Positions 24,579 through 35,977 of a DNA stretch of 64,000 bases are shown one piece after another. The notes beneath the pieces are model-generated. The model made no database searches. It was not told where the DNA came from and worked only from the letters and a program-made list of their open reading frames with translations. Both the position numbers and the translations under genes were made by a program. Where the stretch lies: contig NW_015971540.1 of NCBI RefSeq assembly GCF_000182565.1, positions 62,001-126,000 on the forward strand. Reading direction: 5' to 3'. Source of the stretch: Spizellomyces punctatus DAOM BR117. Lineage: Eukaryota > Chytridiomycota > Chytridiomycetes > Spizellomycetales > Spizellomycetaceae. How positions within the stretch are numbered: position 1 is the first letter of the stretch; every line of letters starts with the position of its first letter.

Positions 24579-27355
24579 ATGATAGATCTTCGCAGGATGA
24601 GCAGACGACATTCGCAAACACAAGAGTTCCCACACTATGACGCTAGCCGGAAGGAGCTGCCTATTTACACTTACCGGGAAGAGTTGGTGGAGGCAATGAA
24701 CCGATTTCAGTGCCTCATAGTAGTAGGAGATACAGGTGGGCGTGTCGTTCAATAGTAGCGTCGACCATCCACACACTTATCGTGACTTGACGTTGTCCGG
24801 GGCTCACGTATTTAAAGGCAGCGGTAAAACAACACAATTACCGCAGTATGTATTGGAGGCCTTACCGGAAATTCGAAACATTTGCGTCACCCAGCCGCGG
24901 CGAATTGCTGCGATCTCGGCTGCCCGCCGTGTCGCCGACGAACGACGGACGCGACTCGGGGAACAAGTGGGCTACTCGATCAGATTTGAACGTTCTGCAT
25001 CGTCTTCTACACGTCTTCTGTATGTGACAGACGGCACTCTGTTGCGATCCGTCGCTGCTGACCCTAAAGTCTCGGCATACGATCTCGTAGTATTAGACGA
25101 AGCTCACGAGAGATCGCTTGAGACAGATGTCCTCTTCGGCCTGTTACGAAGAGCATGCAGATTGCGCCCCGAGCTGAAGGTTGTTGTGATGAGCGCGACC
25201 CTCGATATTGATAAATTTTCCGAGTTTTTCGGTGATGCACCAGTCTTCTCCATTCCGGGACGTATGTACGCTGTGGACATTCTATGGCAGAAGAAAATGA
25301 AATTGGGCACCGCGAAGGCCACTTTTGTGCGAAGATCCGTTGATACCGTCCTACACATTCACAAAAATGAGGAACCAGGGGATGTGTATGTACTTCCCAC
25401 TCAGGTCTGAACGGACGTCATTCTCATGCCGGATTCCAAGACAGTTTGGTTTTTCTTACAGGTCAGCAAGAAATCGAACAGGCAACCAGATTACTGCAAG
25501 AAGCCCACGAGGCATTGGACTATGTAGAGGTGCGGCATCGAAGTAGAGTACATGATATTGCCGTGTATCCTATCTTTTCGGCATTGGAGACACTCGAGCA
25601 ACGTGCCATCTTTGAAGCAACTCCGGAAGGTGTAAGGAAAATTGTCTTCGCGACAAATATTGCCCAAACCAGTGTCACCATTCCAGGTATCCGGTAGGTT
25701 GCCAGCAGGGTTTTGAATTGTTCAACCAGGGATTTATGTATGTCGCCAGATACGTGGTGGATTCAGGGTTTGTGAAGCAAAAGATGTACGATGCCCAGAC
25801 AGGCGTGGACGCGCTTGTGGTTGTACCCATCAGTCAAGCTGCTGCAACCCAGCGCGCAGGTCGTGCTGGCCGGACAGCTTCTGGAAAGGTGTACCGTTTG
25901 TACTCTCGTGAGGCTTTTGAAGACATGGAACCTGCAACCGTACCAGAGATCCAGCGCAGTTCTCTTATCGGGACGGTTCTGTCTCTAAAAAAGATGGGCA
26001 TCGATGATATCTTGAACTTTGAGTTCATTGATCCACCAGATCCAGATTTGGTGGTGGCAGCTATCAAGCAGCTTTTTTTATTGGGAGCTGTAGATGAACA
26101 CGGTCATCTTACACCGCTTGGCCATCAAATGTCCGAATTCCCTATTTCACCTTTCCTTTCTCGCGTCCTTATCTCTGCTGCTTTAGATTTCAGTTGTTCT
26201 TATGAAGCTTTGATTATCGCCTCGATGCTGTCAGTGGAAGAAATCTTCGCTACTCCTCGCGGCAAGAAAAAGCAAGCAGCCGCTGAAGAGTCCAGGCGGC
26301 GGTTTGATGACCCTAGTGGGGACCATTTGACTCTACTTCGCATATTTCACGAATGGAGGGACTACGGGTACTCAAAAGACTGGGCCTTTAGCAACTTCAT
26401 ACATTTCCGTGCCTTGCAAGCAGCTAGGAAGGTCAAAGAGCAGCTAACGGAAATAATGGAAAGATTAGAATTGCCTATTGTTACGTGCGAGGTGGATGAC
26501 CGGGAGAGGGAGAAGAAGCGCTTGCGACGGGTAGAAGACCCTGACCATGGCAGAATCAGAAAAGCTGGAATTTGCGACTTTGGGAACGGCCGGCATGTGG
26601 ATTCCACGCCTATCTTACGGGCTTTCTGTACGGCATTCTATGTACATACCGCGAAGCGGCACCCACAGAGACCAGTGTTCTATCCGTACGTTACTTCCAT
26701 TGGGGCAAACGTTCCAACAGGACAGCAGACGCCAGGGGGTTCGGGTATGAGCAGCGCTCATCTAATGGCCCTATATCTCCATCCACAGTCAGCACTCTCC
26801 ACTGAGGACATCAACCGGTTGGACTGGGTCATTTACAATGATATTCAGTACGTCAACCGAGCAACGATGCGTGTATCTAGCAAGATACGCTTTGACTGGG
26901 TCGATGTTTTGATGGGGAGACTCAAGGTCGTCGATGAGGAAAGATTAGCGGGTCGAACTCCTGCGACCCGTGAAGGTCGGCGGCCGTCTATTATCAGCGC
27001 TGTGGGAGAGGTTGACAGTAAAAGTGAAGAGAACGAGGAGAATGATGCGGATGGTCAAAGGGAGAAAGAGCCAGAATTTGAACTTGTGCATGAGGTGATT
27101 GATGAGATGCATCGGGTGGAAAGGGCTATTGGGGACGAGGTGGGCAAATCTGCTGTACACGTGGGGCTGCAGCATAATGGACATGGCGGCAACTCATCCA
27201 CAGGACGACGAGTGTCGCTGGGAGGCGGGGAGGGAGGGCTTGGGGATTTGCACAGTGAGAAGGTCACAGAGAATGCGGACGCGGAGGCGACTAGGAGGGA
27301 GAGTATGGTCAACGCTGCAAAGGAAAGATATCTAAAGAGGAAAAATCGACGCTGA
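24579..27355 (+). CDS. DHX40: DEAH-box RNA helicase, DHX40-like
   Basis: Four exons (24579..24735, 24818..25385, 25445..25693, 25750..27355) join in phase to 859 residues. Helicase motifs in order: I GDTGSGKTTQ (split by intron 1), Ia TQPRRIAAIS, Ib TDGTLL, II DEAH, III SAT, IV VFLTGQ, V TNIAQTSVTI, VI QRAGRAGR. HA2 and OB-fold domains follow (LDPPDPDL-like, LMALYLHPQSAL, WVIYND). The last residues (AAKERYLKRKNR) match the DHX40 C-terminus rather than PRP22, PRP43 or DHX15. The role is RNA remodelling; DHX40 itself is little studied. Upstream ATG 24456 is in frame with no stop, but it would overlap the ZNHIT3 start on the other strand, so 24579 is preferred. It converges with DPH6, stops 46 bp apart. 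Confidence 0.88.
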
Positions 27356-27401
27356 TTCCACAATGTATATTTTATCAATAGCTTCTATATAGTTGTAGCT
27401 A

Positions 27402-30400
27402 CTACACTTCTGGGCTAGACCGAGAAGCATGAACCGAAACAGCCAGTGCAGATAAGGATGCGTTGATGTTGGATACTGGAACGAAAGTTATGAAGTCTCC
27501 TTGGCCGCTAGCAGTTTCCCATTTTACCGCTACTCAGTGAAGACATGCTCTCAGAACCCAGAGCCTCTGAAGGACCTTGACAACTCTTCCTTACCTTTTT
27601 CGATCCAGGCCAACGGAATATTGCAATGGTAGAATACTCTTATCGAAATCACTTCCTTCACACCCAGCGTTCTCTCACTCACGCCGTCCAGAATCTCGCT
27701 CAAAGATGCTAGCAACGTGCGCCAAGCAGTCGTCAGAATCGATTGCGTGAGTGGAGTTGATAAATCTATAAATATGCAGCAAAACGGTACATATATAAGC
27801 GGAGGGTCTGTGGACTTAAATATTCAAGCATGTACCTCTCTGTCCACAAGTACCAACGACACAACCCAGGTTGCCGCGGTGCCAACTCTGTACTTCCCAA
27901 CATATATCTGCATCTACCGAGGATTGAGCTAGCCCAGTTGTCCACGGTGAATGAGCGAGAGGTTCCAACATTCGTAAAAAAAAATCAACGACTGGTATAC
28001 CTTGCAGATATCTTTCGAGGACCTCTATCACTGGCTCTTCATGGTACTCATCCACCAACGACCGTCGCGCAGATCTGTTTCCAAATAGTACTTGCCATTC
28101 GACTTTCGCATTACGTGGGAGACCAGGAACCGTGACGAATACCGCAGGAACCTAAATGAATTGATCTCTCAGCACTAAGAATGACAGGCCTCCTTCTCAC
28201 AAAACAACACACCTGCGGTCCTACGCGCTCTTCCCAAATCTTCCTCGCTACCAGACCGAATCTCGCGTCCGTGACATAGCAGACACATGCAGCAGCATCT
28301 CTCGCCACGTCGGCACTCAATGCAACTACGATCCTCTCCAGACTACGCAGAGATGTAGTTATCTCCTCCATTAGACCAGCCATAATTCGTCTGGTGGGGT
28401 CCACCGATGTCGCGGATGGCAGCTGCATCGTATTCGGGATCAAACCAATTTGACCGGCTACATATATATGATCGGAGACCTATAGGAACGCACACAAAAT
28501 GTCAATTTGGGCCACTGTTGGTAGTCTGCAAAGGAACAAACCATCGCTGCCTGGCTGTAAGGTCTGGGAAACCAGGAGTCAGTTTCGCTTCCGCAAGATC
28601 ATTTTGCTCACACTACTCCTTCTCCCAATACTTACCCAATATTCGCGGGGCTTGTTCGTCGCGGTAAGTACAGATGTTCGATTAATGACAATCCAGCGAT
28701 GGTCGGCAACGACATGACCTACGCCCAATATGATACACTTTGTACGTGCAGGGTCTCCTTGCGATGGGCTGGGTCAGCATACTGATAGGCAAGACAGTCA
28801 ATTTGCACCTGGGAATCCCCCGGTAATGCAACTTCCACTGTCACCCTAAGAAACATTCAATGATAAAAAACCACGAAATACCACGCAACAGCGTCCCAGC
28901 CTACCTTGGAGGCGGATTGAGCCCGAAGTACCTGTTATACGCCGCATTCAGTCGTCCAAAGGCCGACATGTCGCGCACATACACATGCATCATTACGACA
29001 TTATCCCAAGTCAGGCCGCATGACACTAGCTGACCTATGGGAGATACGGTGGAAAAACGTTGGATCAGATGCGGCTGACGAGAGAATCTAGCCTGATTAT
29101 CCACCTTGTAAATAATCCAAAATTATGGTCGTTTCTTCCTCCAATGTTCCCTGAGCTTTGTTTGGAGTGACATTTTGCACTTGTATACCCGGTATGGTGA
29201 AATATGGCGGCCTCCAACGGTTCTCTGGTCGGCAGCCTGATCAAAAAAGTCATTCAACAGTTCGGATGAATCTGGGTTGAAATGGGCATGAGACTTACGT
29301 AGTGGAGTTGCTGACTGTTCTTTGTCAACGAGGAGATCAGATGACATTTCTTGCACCATCAAACTTGCCTGTACTCCAAAATATGACTATGAAATAGATA
29401 CGACCTTGAGGGATAGACAGTGTGTAAGCTCATACCACTTCTTTCGACGGACAATCAGTATTGGTCGTTCTCCCGTTGCTTAATAGCATTGCCCGTTGTT
29501 CTTCGGTTAGTCCTATGTCCTCAGGTGCCTTATCTTCCACATGTGCCTTTTTGATTCGTAGATATGCGACAACCGCCACTGCGTCGTCAGAATGGATCAC
29601 AGTTTCAACTTCGTCGCTACCAAAGCAAATTAGTGAGTAGGAGCGCAGTTTGTAGATGATCACAACAACCCTACAGGATAATTCTTTTAACAAATAGCGG
29701 GCAATCGCGCGTGAAAGATTCGAATTCCCCTCCCTCTCCGCAGATATGAGCATCAAACCGTTCGTGCTGACAAAAATTATTTAAAGTGTCATTCTGTGGT
29801 TAAATGACGAGTTCATTGACCGCCCGTAGAAAGATACCATCTGCAACAAGTGTGGATACATTTCGTTCAAGGTCTTCCCCAAGTGGTTCCGCTTCAACCC
29901 TTTGAAGGATCAAGGTGATGGGTTTGAGGATTGCAGAAGATGCATTGAACATCACTTAGCTCACCCATGGCGGCTACTTTGATCAGGACAGCATCTAATC
30001 CGGACTCGATCATCTCTTCCAGGAGCTGTTTCTGATCTCTACGCCATAGGTAGGCGAAAGATGTCAATCCGAGGCGCGAACATCTGGAGAGACGACACTC
30101 ACGTCAAACTCTGAGCAGCAAGCATTTGAAGATGACACTGTGGATGGTATCTTTACTACTTATTAAATATCTATTAATACACTTACACATTCTCTACCCT
30201 GACACGTTGATAGTTTGACAAGATCGCTCCAGAGGCAACCCCCTCCACATCTGGAATGGCCGCCTAGCATAGGAAAGAATAGGTCGCATACACGCAAAAT
30301 TCAGAATCAATGCGCAAGATAAACCACCGCGAATCGCCCTGCTTTCAATTCTCCACTCCAATTCCGATGGACTTGGGCTCACGTATTGACCAGTATCAGA

Positions 30401-30902
30401 TGCCGTGCATCCTTGGTCTCCCCGCGCTTGACGACTTGATTTTAACCATTATCTTATCCTACCTTGACCGCAGAGAGCAGCTCATACAGATCTTCCACCT
30501 CATCATCCACAGTCGGTCTGTAATCTGCACCCTGCGCTCGAGCTTCTCCCCTAATTTCGCGTCTGAACAGTGGAAGATTCATGCAATCGCGATAAAGCTC
30601 AATAGCATCATGACCGACAGTTTGATACATATAACTGTCCAATTCGTCTGCAAGGCTCCCGTCAGGTACTTGTTTCTCCCAGCTTCAGACCTGCCATCCA
30701 AAATGAGACAAATGACTAGTCACCTTTGCCGGTTGCCGCTGCAGGCTTCAAGTTCGCCAAAGCAACGATCTCGTGCCCATTTGCAACGCAATGCATCATA
30801 TTGAAGCAGCTGTCCTTGCCACCACTGATATAAAGCTGTTATAAAACATCCTCTTTTACTTACACATGGCACCCCGTACCTTATGAGGGCTACAACCTTC
30901 AT
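27402..30902 (-). CDS. DPH6: diphthine-ammonia ligase with tandem RidA/YjgF domains
   Basis: Nineteen minus-strand exons join with every phase consistent to 708 residues: 30880..30902, 30724..30824, 30463..30647, 30187..30263, 29965..30083, 29838..29899, 29675..29766, 29436..29616, 29299..29368, 29105..29236, 28905..29034, 28723..28845, 28636..28650, 28542..28563, 28213..28479, 28001..28151, 27836..27913, 27595..27765, 27402..27529. Residues 1-220 are the N-type ATP pyrophosphatase: MKVVALISGGKDSCFNMMHC, SYMYQTVGHDAIELYRDC, ILSNYQRVRVENV and ICGEGGEFESFTRDCPLF. Two RidA domains follow (about 300-430 and 432-620), the second starting APANIGPYSQA. It performs the last step of diphthamide synthesis on elongation factor 2. 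The fusion is the usual fungal layout. One exon is 15 nt. Confidence 0.95.
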
Positions 30903-31205
30903 CTGTACTAGGAAAGGGGGAGTGAAATCTGCAAGATCTGTTCATGCGCAAGCCCAACGACTAGCCAGATCCACGGCTCGAACCTAAGCCACACGTAAAA
31001 CACGTGCAGGGACTGATTATCGCATCGACCAACCACCTCGCCCCAATTAAGACTCTGTCGGCTATACGGCCTTCTCTTTGGTTAAACTGCCATAATACAT
31101 ACGGATGACTTCAACTATACATATGGAGATCGCTAAGATAGCTATACTTGGAAGACGCAGGCCAACGGTCTACTATAGAATTATAAGCGAATTCAAAAAG
31201 TCCCT
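30903..31205. other. intergenic
   Basis: About 300 bp between DPH6 start and NF-YB end; no gene seen. Confidence 0.45.
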
Positions 31206-31973
31206 CTATCGCTGGTTCGTTGCAAAATGCGCGGCGAGTGCATTCAGTTGCTGAGGGGTCAGTGCGATTTGCGGCTGTGTTTGTAATTGTCCTTGTTGCT
31301 GTTGTTGCTGTACATGTTCTGTTCCACTGGGTGGTGCGTGGTGATGTTGTTGTTGTTGAAAAATCTGTTGTTGCTGGTGGTAGGCGATCGCATATGCCAT
31401 CTGCTGGATCGCCGCCTGATTCGCCGCTGCTGTCGCCTGATCATCCATATGTCCGGCTGCCCCTGTCTCGCCATGAACCGCACTGTCCGCTTTGCTGGGC
31501 GGGAGGGATGCTGCCCGGTCCAATTTGATTGACTGAAAGTATATGAGAATTGACTTTCCGTTACTGACGGGGAGGATACACCTACCTCTCGATATCGGTG
31601 TAAATACACTTTCATCGTTTCGCAATAGTTGTCAAATCCAAGCGACTGCATTGCCCAGAGAATGTCTTCTCCGTTGATTGTCTTTCGCTTTTCGCTGATG
31701 CATCGATCAGTTGCTGATTGTCTATCGTGTTATTTTCCACGGCATTTTCCACAGTGAACAAGTGTGTACTTTTAGACCCGCACCTTCTGACGTGATGAAC
31801 GAAATAAACTCGCTCACACACTCCATAATGCAGTCCTTTGCTTCTTTGGCTATTTTGCTGTTGTCGGGAAGCGCACGTTTCATTAGTCTAGCTACATTCG
31901 CGACGGGCAAGAAGCGATCTTGCTCGCGAGAATCCTCTGGGTCTGACATGGCGCCGTTCCCGCTGTCGGGCAT
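31206..31973 (-). CDS. HAP3: CCAAT-binding factor subunit B (NF-YB/HAP3)
   Basis: Three minus-strand exons (31784..31973, 31586..31713, 31206..31532) give 214 residues. The histone-fold domain is near the start: [75 protein letters not shown]. The only notable change is [11 protein letters not shown] where most homologues have SDKCQQEKRK. After the fold comes a low-complexity tail rich in Gln, His and Ala. It pairs with NF-YC and NF-YA on CCAAT boxes. Start chosen at the first ATG of the frame (MPDSGNG); a TTG begins the open frame upstream. Confidence 0.97.
31288..31380 (-). repeat. Gln/His codon repeats in HAP3 C-terminal tail
   Basis: On the minus strand runs of CAA/CAG and CAT/CAC codons encode QQQQ, HHH and QQQQQQ tracts. 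It is coding low complexity, not an independent element, and may vary in length between strains. Confidence 0.6.
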
Positions 31974-32239
31974 ACTGGAAAGACTAGGACGTCTCTCCAA
32001 TAGTGTTGCGCTAGCAATCCCCGAGGCGTACCACGAGAGCTTGCAACTGTCTTTTCGAAAACAGTAGAATCGGCTTTGGCGTTTCAGAAGCTAATGCAAT
32101 CTGACAAAGGCTGACCCGAGCCTGTCAAACCACCAAGCGATCGTGTCAGCAGTGCTAAGCCCACGTGTCGGATGACAACAGTGTCGGTGTTTCTATTTGG
32201 CTGTTTGGATGAACTTCCTTCCTCTGAAAGGCCGTACCA
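31974..32239. promoter_or_regulatory. bidirectional promoter region, HAP3 / WBP2-like
   Basis: 266 bp between two divergent start codons. No TATA box identified. Confidence 0.45.
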
Positions 32240-33262
32240 ATGTCACTTAACGGAGCGCAGCTGGATGCGGAAAACAAGCCTATACTTGTGTCCGGAGAGA
32301 AGATCTTTTTGAACCAAGGTGAGTGTTGCATATTCTTAATTGCCGTAGTTCCTTTTAATGACTGTGCTCGCAAAAGATGGCGTCCGGCTCGAGTATGAGA
32401 GTGGAAAGTAAGCCTTTTCGCCTTCTCACCCTCAGTGGGCGGAGTAGACCTTACTTGCTCACTATGGGATTTGCAGTGGATATCCTGGCCAGGGGAACAA
32501 CTTTTATTCTCAAAAGGGAACCCTGTTTTTAAGTGGGTATTGGGCATTGTGAAGTGGTCTCGATTCCTAAGCTCACATGGCCGGCATTTGTTTAGCAAAT
32601 AGAAGAGTTATCTATGTTGCGCGCCCCCATATGGATTTCTTTCGCAACCTGAACGTCCCATTACCGAACTTGCGGTAGGCACTTATGTGACTCCCCCTTC
32701 AATGGCGTTAGGTACACAATATGAAATAACATGCCAAACTGCCTTAAGGAATGGGAAATTGATACAGCCTTGGTTTGATGCGAATCGCTACGAGGCAACG
32801 GTTGAACCGGTAGGTCGTCATACGTGAGAAAGATCAGCGGACGTCCTTTCATATGTGGTGCGAAACATTTTTAGGTGCCCAACGGGGGCTTGAACTTGGT
32901 GGGACAGGTTAAGTTTACGTTTAAAGAGGGCGGCGGATTTGAATTTTCAAGCATGTCGATGCAACTACGTTCAAGACTTACTGGTACAGTACCCATTAGT
33001 TATTTCTGCGAGCTGTCGCGCCTCTAATCTCATCCTTTATCGCATAACCTCAGGTGAGACCCTGCCTCACGAAGAAGCCTTACCCCTATACACACAGGAA
33101 GATACTTCGTCATCAAGTGGAGCGGGCGCAGCATCTTCATCATCCTCTGCTCCTGCACCAGTCGCCCTTCCAATCCCACTCCCCCCTTCGTTTTCCGAGC
33201 CAGGCGCGGCACCACCAGCAAATGCAAATACCCCGCTGGAAGCCCCTCCGCAATATGAATGA
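32240..33262 (+). CDS. WBP2-like GRAM-domain protein with PPxY end
   Basis: Seven exons (32240..32318, 32377..32407, 32477..32532, 32596..32674, 32749..32809, 32875..32983, 33054..33262) join in phase to 207 residues. A GRAM/PH-like domain covers about residues 15-125: PILVSGEKIFLNQDGVRLEY, GTLFLTNRRVIYVAR, FRNLNVPLPNLRNGKLIQPW, VEPVPNGGLNLVGQVKFTFK. The tail is Ser/Ala/Pro-rich and ends PPQYE, a PPxY motif able to bind WW domains. WBP2 is a YAP/NEDD4-interacting adaptor in animals. The acceptor for exon 5 (CCTTAAG at 32748) was chosen over a nearer TTAG because the nearer one gives a 37-nt intron and the wrong frame. Confidence 0.85.
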
Positions 33263-33639
33263 TATGTTGAATGTGATCTAGTCGGGCTCTTGGAGTGTGA
33301 TTAATAACTTGAAATGCTTATTGTATGTTGTACTATCATTTACTGCCTTTAATAAAAAAAGAAAGGGAGCTGGGCGCTAGAATCGCCTCATTATGGCTGC
33401 ATGATGGTCCGTAGCATTTTCTTATTGCAACAATTAGGGCCGTGGGTATGCAGGTGCGCCGCCGCGTTTGATTCAAACGGTGTAGCGCTCTATTCACCAA
33501 GGGTTCCATTTCGACTCCTCCGACAGCGTAACCTTCGGTACAAACCAATCTACCAGATTGTTTCCATCTGCCCTCGCACCCAACAACGCTTCCGCATTGC
33601 TGTCGCCCAATTTCTCCTGATTTCATCCCAAACCAGCAC
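33263..33639. terminator. shared 3' flank with poly(A) signal
   Basis: About 380 bp between the converging WBP2-like and V-ATPase c stops. AATAAA at 33351-33356, followed by an A-run, is a likely polyadenylation signal for the plus-strand gene. Confidence 0.5.
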
Positions 33640-34332
33640 TCATTCACATACACTAGTCGCCTTAGTGTTCAGGATCAAACTAACAATAAGTCCATACAAT
33701 CCGAGCACTTCCGAGAAAATAAGTATGAGGACCATTCCGACAAACAGCCTAGGTTGGTACAAGTAACCCCTCACACACGCATCACCGACAATTCCAATAG
33801 CGTAGCCACCACTCAAGCCAGCAAATCCCGTGGCAAGTCCAGCGGCAAGGTGTATGAACCCGGCAAAAAGGGAGTAATCTTTGTCGGGGCCTAGATCGTT
33901 GCTGACTAGAACCGAGACCACGAGGCCATACACGGCAATAATACCTATGATTGGAAAACAAGGTAAGCGTGCAATTTGGGATCCAGTAAAGTATAGCGAC
34001 TTGGGCAAAGTGTTCCAAGTTGAAGAAGTATCAATTGGCCGAGTATCGAGAAGGTCCAACCTACCAGCCATAACAACGGGAATCAAGCTCTTCATCATTC
34101 TAGATTGTGGGAACCCCGTCACGAGTTAGCCGCAAACATTCGAAATAACTGACAACAGACTACAGCCAGACGACACTCACAGATCAGGTCGGAAAGTACC
34201 CACTCCCGCAATGCCAATACCGGCCTTGGCCGTCCCGTAGGCTGCTCCGACCGCCGACAAAATCATCGCCGACGCGGCTCCCCCAAAGCCAAAGAAAGGC
34301 GCATATACCGGACACGCTTCCGATGTAGACAT
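33640..34332 (-). CDS. VMA3: V-type proton ATPase proteolipid subunit c
   Basis: Three minus-strand exons (34181..34332, 34065..34099, 33640..33944) join in phase to 163 residues, the expected length. Four transmembrane helices are visible. The first hairpin has [21 protein letters not shown] and [20 protein letters not shown]; the second has [20 protein letters not shown] and [16 protein letters not shown]. The Glu in FSEVLG is the proton-binding residue. Subunit c forms the membrane ring that drives protons into the vacuole and other acidic compartments. A c' (VMA11) paralogue is possible but no second copy is in the window. Confidence 0.95.
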
Positions 34333-34745
34333 ACGACGTATAGTGTTGAGCTGTAAGGTAAAATGTTGTGACAGGCCTGGAAGAATGCCTTTGGTGAGGT
34401 TGGGAGGAAGGCGTGGATGTCGGCGTTGAAATCTAGACGAGTGCGTTCGTGGCAGATGCGGGGGGCTGTCAGCAAATCACGTGACTTGGCTCTTTGGAAT
34501 GCTATCGGGCAATGGCTGCAATATGATACAAATCCCATTCCGTTGAAATCAAAAACAAGCCATAAGACAACGGACAATTGTTCACATGTAAAACAAGGGA
34601 ATGAAGATGGTGCATATTATGCTCTACAAAAAGTACTTTTGCTTGCCGCAGGTATATCGCAATACTCGAGAACCTACAGACTGGCCCTCCACTTCGAACA
34701 ATTTTCAAAACTCCCAGATTACTGAGGCCAATATAACGCGAGCCC
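34333..34745. other. intergenic
   Basis: About 410 bp between the V-ATPase start and the G-beta stop, both on the minus strand; no gene seen. Confidence 0.45.
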
Positions 34746-35977
34746 CTAAGCCCAGATCTAAAAGGATAATGTGGACACATCAGTTTGATGAGTCTCAAAG
34801 TCCAGGGCAAGCAATTATTACAAACCTTCAACAAGCTATCCCAACTGCCTGTGCACAATGCCATTCCATCGGAAGACACACCAAGGCAAGAGACACGGTT
34901 CTCATGAGCGGCCAAGACACCAACCCGCTCTCCCTTCAAAGTATCCCACACGTTGCAGTTGAAATCGTCGTAGCCTGCAAAGAGCAGGCGACCAGAGATG
35001 GAGAACGCGACGGATGTAATACCGCAGAGAATATTGTCGTGAGTGTACTGGTTCAACTCGCGATCGGCACGGAGATCGAAGAGACGGCAAGAGGCGTCGT
35101 CGGATCCAGTACCAAAGGCGTCACCGTTGGGGAAAAATCTATGGCACAAGGGGAGTGATGATGTGAGGAAATGTACGATTGAAGTGCAAGGAGCGCGAAT
35201 TACACTTACTGAACAGCGTTAATATCAGACTCATGACCAGTGAAGGTCTGCACACAGCGCCCCGTTCGGATATCCCACACCTTGGCCGTAGCATCACAAG
35301 CTCCAGAGACAAAAATGTTCTTGTCCGGTGAGAGAGAAAGCGACATGACGTCACCCGTGTGATCGGTGAATTCAAGAGTTTTCATGCCCGCGTCAATGTC
35401 CCAAAGCATGCAGGACATATCACCAGAACTCGTAAGAATCTGACGATCGCTAATGAACCTACAGCAGGAAAGATATCCGGTATGCGCGCTGAGCTCGCGT
35501 GCAACCTTGACTGAGCCTTCTTTTGTCTTCAAATTGTAAATGGAGCAAATATTATCCAGACCACCACAGGCGACGTAATTGCTTGAGGGCGCGTAGGCGC
35601 AGGTCATCACCCAGGAAGAACGGAGAGGAATCGCGTGGACTTTGTTTGTGGTGTAGGCATCCCACACAATAAGTTTACCGTCCTGCGATGCACTCACTAA
35701 GTGTCGCTTGTCAGAAGCCCAATGCATGGCATAGATTTTTGCGAGATGGCCCTTCAATGTGCGTCGGACTTTCATTACTATCCGAGGTAGCGGCTCCAGT
35801 TCAGCGGCAACAGCCTTGACTGTAACGATGGTCAGTCTAAGTCGATGACTATTTTCTCATTTTTGCGCACAACTTACGTGTTGTATCCGCAAGAGCATCC
35901 TTCTTTTGCTTGATTCTTTCCTTCAAGGACTCGGCCTCTTTCCGTGCCGCAGCAATTCGTTCAGCAATGTCGCTCAT
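34746..35977 (-). CDS. heterotrimeric G-protein beta subunit
   Basis: Four minus-strand exons (35878..35977, 35210..35819, 34826..35138, 34746..34757) give 344 residues. A coiled-coil head ([22 protein letters not shown]), which pairs with G-gamma, precedes seven WD40 repeats: [86 protein letters not shown], and the terminal [11 protein letters not shown]. The last coding exon is 12 nt (ATC TGG GCT TAG), and it completes the final WD blade. High identity to canonical Gbeta marks a signalling subunit rather than a general WD protein. Confidence 0.97.

Noticed and set aside
32675-32711. 37-nt intron in the WBP2-like gene
   Set aside because: Too short and gives the wrong frame; the acceptor at 32747-32748 yields an 80-nt intron and the GRAM-domain sequence LRNGKLIQPW.
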